Source: Verrucomicrobiales bacterium
Lineage (GTDB): Bacteria; Verrucomicrobiota; Verrucomicrobiia; Limisphaerales; UBA9464
NCBI GenBank assembly: GCA_003445095.1
Contig: DLVS01000207.1
Coordinates: 7,183-25,379, forward strand
Length of the DNA stretch: 18,197 nt
Direction: 5' to 3'
Shown here: positions 15,815-18,197 of the stretch, one piece after another
Layout: each line of letters starts with the position of its first letter
Numbering within the stretch: position 1 is the first letter of the stretch
Program-made: the position numbers and the translations under genes
The notes under the pieces: generated by a model
The model's input: the letters and a program-made list of their open reading frames with translations, nothing else
What the model was told of the DNA's origin: nothing
Databases searched by the model: none

Positions 15815-16588
15815 TCAGTCCGAGGGAGTCGCCCCGTAGCGCTTCCGAAAGTATTCCCTAACATTCATGCCCTCGACCATGGCGGTCCGGTGTTTTTCGC
15901 GCCGATCCGAATCGCTGATCCAATAATAACAGAAGGGGGCGAGCGTGTGCGCGAAGGCCCCCAGACCGTAACGCTCATTCAGGCGCAGCCACATGTCCCA
16001 GTCTTCCTCGAAATCGAGCCGATCATCGAATAGACCCACTTCCAACAAGGCCGAGCGCCGCGCGAAAACCGCGCTGCAGAGCAAAGGATTTCGGCTCATG
16101 ATCGACTGCATGCTCTCGTCTGAGCTGTAAAGAAAATCCACGTAGTTGTTGTTGATCACGCGGTGGCAACCGCCGGCGACGACCTGCACGCCGGGCGGGA
16201 TCGGATCATCTGGATCTCGAATGACATTGAGGGCATAGGGCGCCAGCACGTCGTCGGCATCGAGGAACTTGATCCAGTCCACCTCGGTCGCGCGGATTGC
16301 GACATTGCGGCTACCCGGCAGTCCAAGGTTCTTGGGGTTGCGGATCCACGTGAGTCGATCCAGGAATGGTCGCAAACCCGCATACTCGTCCAGATCGGAA
16401 GAGGCGTCGTCCACCACGATAAGTTCGTCCTGCGGTTCCAACTGCCAGAGTCCGCTGAGCACGGCGCGAAATAGGTACCGTGCCATGTTGTAGCAGGGGA
16501 TTACGATGGCAATCGACAGGCGCTTGGCGGGCCCGGCCTGATCTGATTGGGACGACGGGAGATTGGGAGAGTCGGAGTTTTGGTTCAT
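15815..16588 (-). CDS. Glycosyltransferase family 2 (GT-A fold)
   Basis: A 257-aa protein. ATG at 16586-16588 is chosen because it overlaps the stop of the upstream gene as ATGA, and because the longer in-frame extension to 16738 is Pro/Arg-rich and lies inside that upstream gene. Motifs: IAIVIPCYNMARYLFRAV (27-44), ELIVVDDASSD (55-65), NPKNLGLPGSRNVAIRA (84-100), the metal-binding DxD-type DADD at 110-113, and EEDWDMWLRL (194-203) as the acceptor-side ED motif. The first about 22 residues are Ser/Gln/Asn-rich and probably disordered. There is no membrane segment. It transfers a sugar from a nucleotide sugar to an unknown acceptor; surface glycan or glycolipid synthesis is likely. Confidence 0.9.
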   Translation of the reverse strand: MNQNSDSPNLPSSQSDQAGPAKRLSIAIVIPCYNMARYLFRAVLSGLWQLEPQDELIVVDDASSDLDEYAGLRPFLDRLTWIRNPKNLGLPGSRNVAIRATEVDWIKFLDADDVLAPYALNVIRDPDDPIPPGVQVVAGGCHRVINNNYVDFLYSSDESMQSIMSRNPLLCSAVFARRSALLEVGLFDDRLDFEEDWDMWLRLNERYGLGAFAHTLAPFCYYWISDSDRREKHRTAMVEGMNVREYFRKRYGATPSD

Positions 16589-17415
16589 GGCGTGTACTCC
16601 AATTCGAATCCTGGAAAGTCCTGCCGGTATCGGCGAAGCAGGTCGGCGGGGTCGTTGGGAAGAAGGTACAGCTTTTGTCGAATCTGTTTGGTTTGGCCCG
16701 GGGCGAGACCATCGATGCGCGGGTCGCTGTGTAAGCAAACGTATACCCCCTCGAACAGTTCAAACGTTCGACTGCTCGCGGTCGCGAGAATCCAGCGCCC
16801 GTCGCCCGAGAAACACCCGATCAAGCCGTTGGCGACTCGGTCCGTGCACAACGGGCGTGGATTGGCGTCTTCCGCTTTTGTTCCCGGCGGCAGAAAGACC
16901 TGGCCCCCGAGATACAGCGCATTCGTGGTTCGGTGGAGCTGATTCAGCGGCGTGAGTCCGTGCGTGGTAAAAACGAAGCTGCGGGAAACGTAGTCTGCTT
17001 GCCCGCGTCCCGTAAACTCAGCGACGCGGATGCAGGCGGGTTGGAACCACTGGACATCCCACGCGTTGGTGCCGCGATTGGTCAGCGTAAACGTGAGGTC
17101 GAGTCCATCGGTTCCGGCACGGACTTCGTGAAGAACTTCGACGGCTGGCTCGACTCGAGTGCGGAAGCGCAACGCCGAGCCATCGGGCGCGGTGGAAACC
17201 AGCTCGGTACGGTGGGGAACGGTCGTCTCACTCCATTTGCGTTCGTGTCCTCCAGCTCGGCAGAAGGCCTCGAGATACCAGATTTCGAGCCGGCCGCCGG
17301 GCAGCCGCGGATCCCGCACCGTCAGGAGGTTGTTGGTCCACGAGAGTCGGGGCGTCACTTCGGCAAACGCGGGAAGCGCGAGCATCAGTAACCAGGAACA
17401 CAGGAGCCGTTTCAC
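16585..17415 (-). CDS. Secreted protein of unknown function (Planctomycetes/Verrucomicrobia type)
   Basis: A 276-aa protein starting at GTG 17413-17415, chosen because it directly begins a signal peptide (MKRLLCSWLLMLALPAFA, cleavage before Glu19). The rest is rich in beta-type sequence with no membrane segment. Distinctive stretches are LEIWYLEAFCRAGG, ETTVPHRTEL, DVQWFQPACIRVAEFTGRG, NGLIGCFSGDGRWILATASS and GVYVCLHSDPRIDGL. From memory this resembles a conserved secreted family in Planctomycetes and Verrucomicrobia with no assigned function; a jelly-roll or mutarotase-like sugar-binding fold is possible but unproven. Its stop overlaps the GT2 start by 4 bases, so the two are translationally coupled. 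Confidence 0.8.
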   Translation of the reverse strand: MKRLLCSWLLMLALPAFAEVTPRLSWTNNLLTVRDPRLPGGRLEIWYLEAFCRAGGHERKWSETTVPHRTELVSTAPDGSALRFRTRVEPAVEVLHEVRAGTDGLDLTFTLTNRGTNAWDVQWFQPACIRVAEFTGRGQADYVSRSFVFTTHGLTPLNQLHRTTNALYLGGQVFLPPGTKAEDANPRPLCTDRVANGLIGCFSGDGRWILATASSRTFELFEGVYVCLHSDPRIDGLAPGQTKQIRQKLYLLPNDPADLLRRYRQDFPGFELEYTP

Positions 17416-17637
17416 CTTTTGGCGAATCCTAGCTCGCCGACGTTGCTAACATCACTAAGAAACGCTGAATTTGAACCGCTGATGAAAGCCAATCTTCACT
17501 GATCGGGGTAGATGAGAGTGGAAAAACTTCGGGCGTTGAACCTCAAGCGGCGTTAATGACGTGAGGAGACGGACTCCATCTAATGCCCTGGGACGGTCCC
17601 TCTTCCGGTTCAATCAGTGAGCTTCGTGACCACGACT
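17416..17637. other. Largest intergenic gap; short hairpins only
   Basis: This gap lies between the GcvR-like stop and the start of the secreted protein gene, both on the - strand, so it should hold a promoter for the latter. No convincing -35/-10 pair was found. It contains the 11-base palindrome GGGACGGTCCC (17590-17600) and a GGAG/CTCC stem (17565-17577) whose right arm CGGACTCCATC (17570-17580) also occurs at 9213-9223, in the mlaF-mlaD gap. No tRNA or small ORF is evident. Confidence 0.5.
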
Positions 17638-18159
17638 TCAACGGTTAGACAGCGTGACCTCGACTTCCAACCTTTCGGCCGCACGAGCCAATTGCTGGCG
17701 CAGCGCCGTGACATCGCCATTCGCCGGCAATCGCAGCCGTGCCTGCGCTCGGAACAACGCCTCGCCGGACATTGGCGCGCTTTGAACTTCGGTGTGCAGC
17801 TCTTCGACGTTGACCCCGCATTCCGCGAGTGCTTTGGCGATCTCTCGAACGATCCCGGGACGATCGTGACCCAACAATTCCAACGCGAGTTCGGGCAAAC
17901 CTGCGCCGGCTGGCGTTGGCCGATCCGACACTGCGGAAACCCTGAGACCGCTGGAGGCTAAGCTCAGTAGATCTTTCTGGAGGGCCGCGACGTTCGCCGA
18001 CGGGACCACGACCTGCAGAATTCCGGCGAATTGTCCGCTCAAGTGGGCCATGCGACTTTCGGTCCAATTCCCTTCATGCTGGGCAATCAACGTGGCGAGT
18101 GTGTCCACCAGTCCCGGGCGATCGGGACCGATCACGGTCATGACGAGCGAGGAATGCAT
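17638..18159 (-). CDS. Two-ACT-domain regulator, GcvR-like
   Basis: A 173-aa cytoplasmic protein made of two ACT domains, about 3-77 and 90-171. Each opens with the ligand-binding turn: GPDRPGLV at 11-18 and GHDRPGIV at 97-104. Order, length and spacing match GcvR-type proteins (glycine cleavage system transcriptional repressor). In Escherichia coli GcvR binds glycine and acts through GcvA. There is no DNA-binding domain and no gcv gene or GcvA-type regulator in the window, so the partner and ligand here are unknown. ATG 18159 fits the family's usual N terminus. A 222-base gap separates it from the next - strand gene. Confidence 0.88.
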   Translation of the reverse strand: MHSSLVMTVIGPDRPGLVDTLATLIAQHEGNWTESRMAHLSGQFAGILQVVVPSANVAALQKDLLSLASSGLRVSAVSDRPTPAGAGLPELALELLGHDRPGIVREIAKALAECGVNVEELHTEVQSAPMSGEALFRAQARLRLPANGDVTALRQQLARAAERLEVEVTLSNR

Positions 18160-18197
18160 GCCGGGCTGGTAGGCGTTTTGCGGTCCGGGAGCCAGTC

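Noticed and set aside
15611..16033. + strand frame spanning the end of the methyltransferase gene and the antisense of the GT2 gene
   Set aside because: Shadow frame; low-complexity Arg/Ala/Pro composition and no motif, while both flanking genes are well supported.

Overview
The window looks like chromosome of a Verrucomicrobiota member, probably the Pedosphaera/Limisphaera side of the phylum, with Planctomycetota as second choice. The basis is gene content: an H-x-DG type pseudopilin tail, a secreted DUF1549/DUF1553 multihaem-type protein, a PQQ-type sugar dehydrogenase, an RCC1-repeat secreted protein, and an mlaEFD set followed by an FHA protein. The DNA is moderately GC-rich and densely coding. 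Most starts lack a clear Shine-Dalgarno sequence. No rRNA, tRNA, CRISPR array, transposase or phage gene was seen, and no intergenic gap exceeds about 225 bases.

Region 1 (1-7343, all + strand) is a run for secreted and carbohydrate-related functions. It holds the 3' end of a pseudopilin-like gene, a 910-aa DUF1549/DUF1553 protein with two CxxCH motifs, a small cupin, a GntP-family gluconate-type permease, a small lipoprotein and a secreted glucose/sorbosone dehydrogenase-like protein. The first four are close enough to be co-transcribed. The DUF1553 domain carries an in-frame insertion of about 28 codons bounded by imperfect inverted repeats.

Region 2 (7362-12465, all - strand) is a lipid-transport cluster. 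In transcription order it has a secreted protein with about 16 aromatic-Pro motifs, MlaE permease, MlaF ATPase, MlaD substrate-binding protein and an FHA/Cys-rich protein. MlaE, MlaF and MlaD would form an inner-membrane ABC complex trafficking phospholipid between inner and outer membrane. The repeat protein at the head of the cluster has no recognised function. It is the best candidate here for an undescribed partner, possibly at the outer membrane.

Region 3 (12644-13986, + strand) encodes a secreted RCC1-type beta-propeller with exact 50-residue repeats. Its N-terminal signal-peptide part lies in a different frame, and a single-base frameshift near 12860 explains this best.

Region 4 (14157-18159) holds a MqnD-like menaquinone (futalosine pathway) enzyme (-), a class I methyltransferase (+), a GT2 glycosyltransferase and a secreted protein of unknown function that overlap by ATGA (-), and a two-ACT-domain GcvR-like regulator (-).

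The points most worth a second look are the WP-repeat protein beside mlaEFD, the repeat-like insertion inside the DUF1553 domain, and the broken RCC1 gene.
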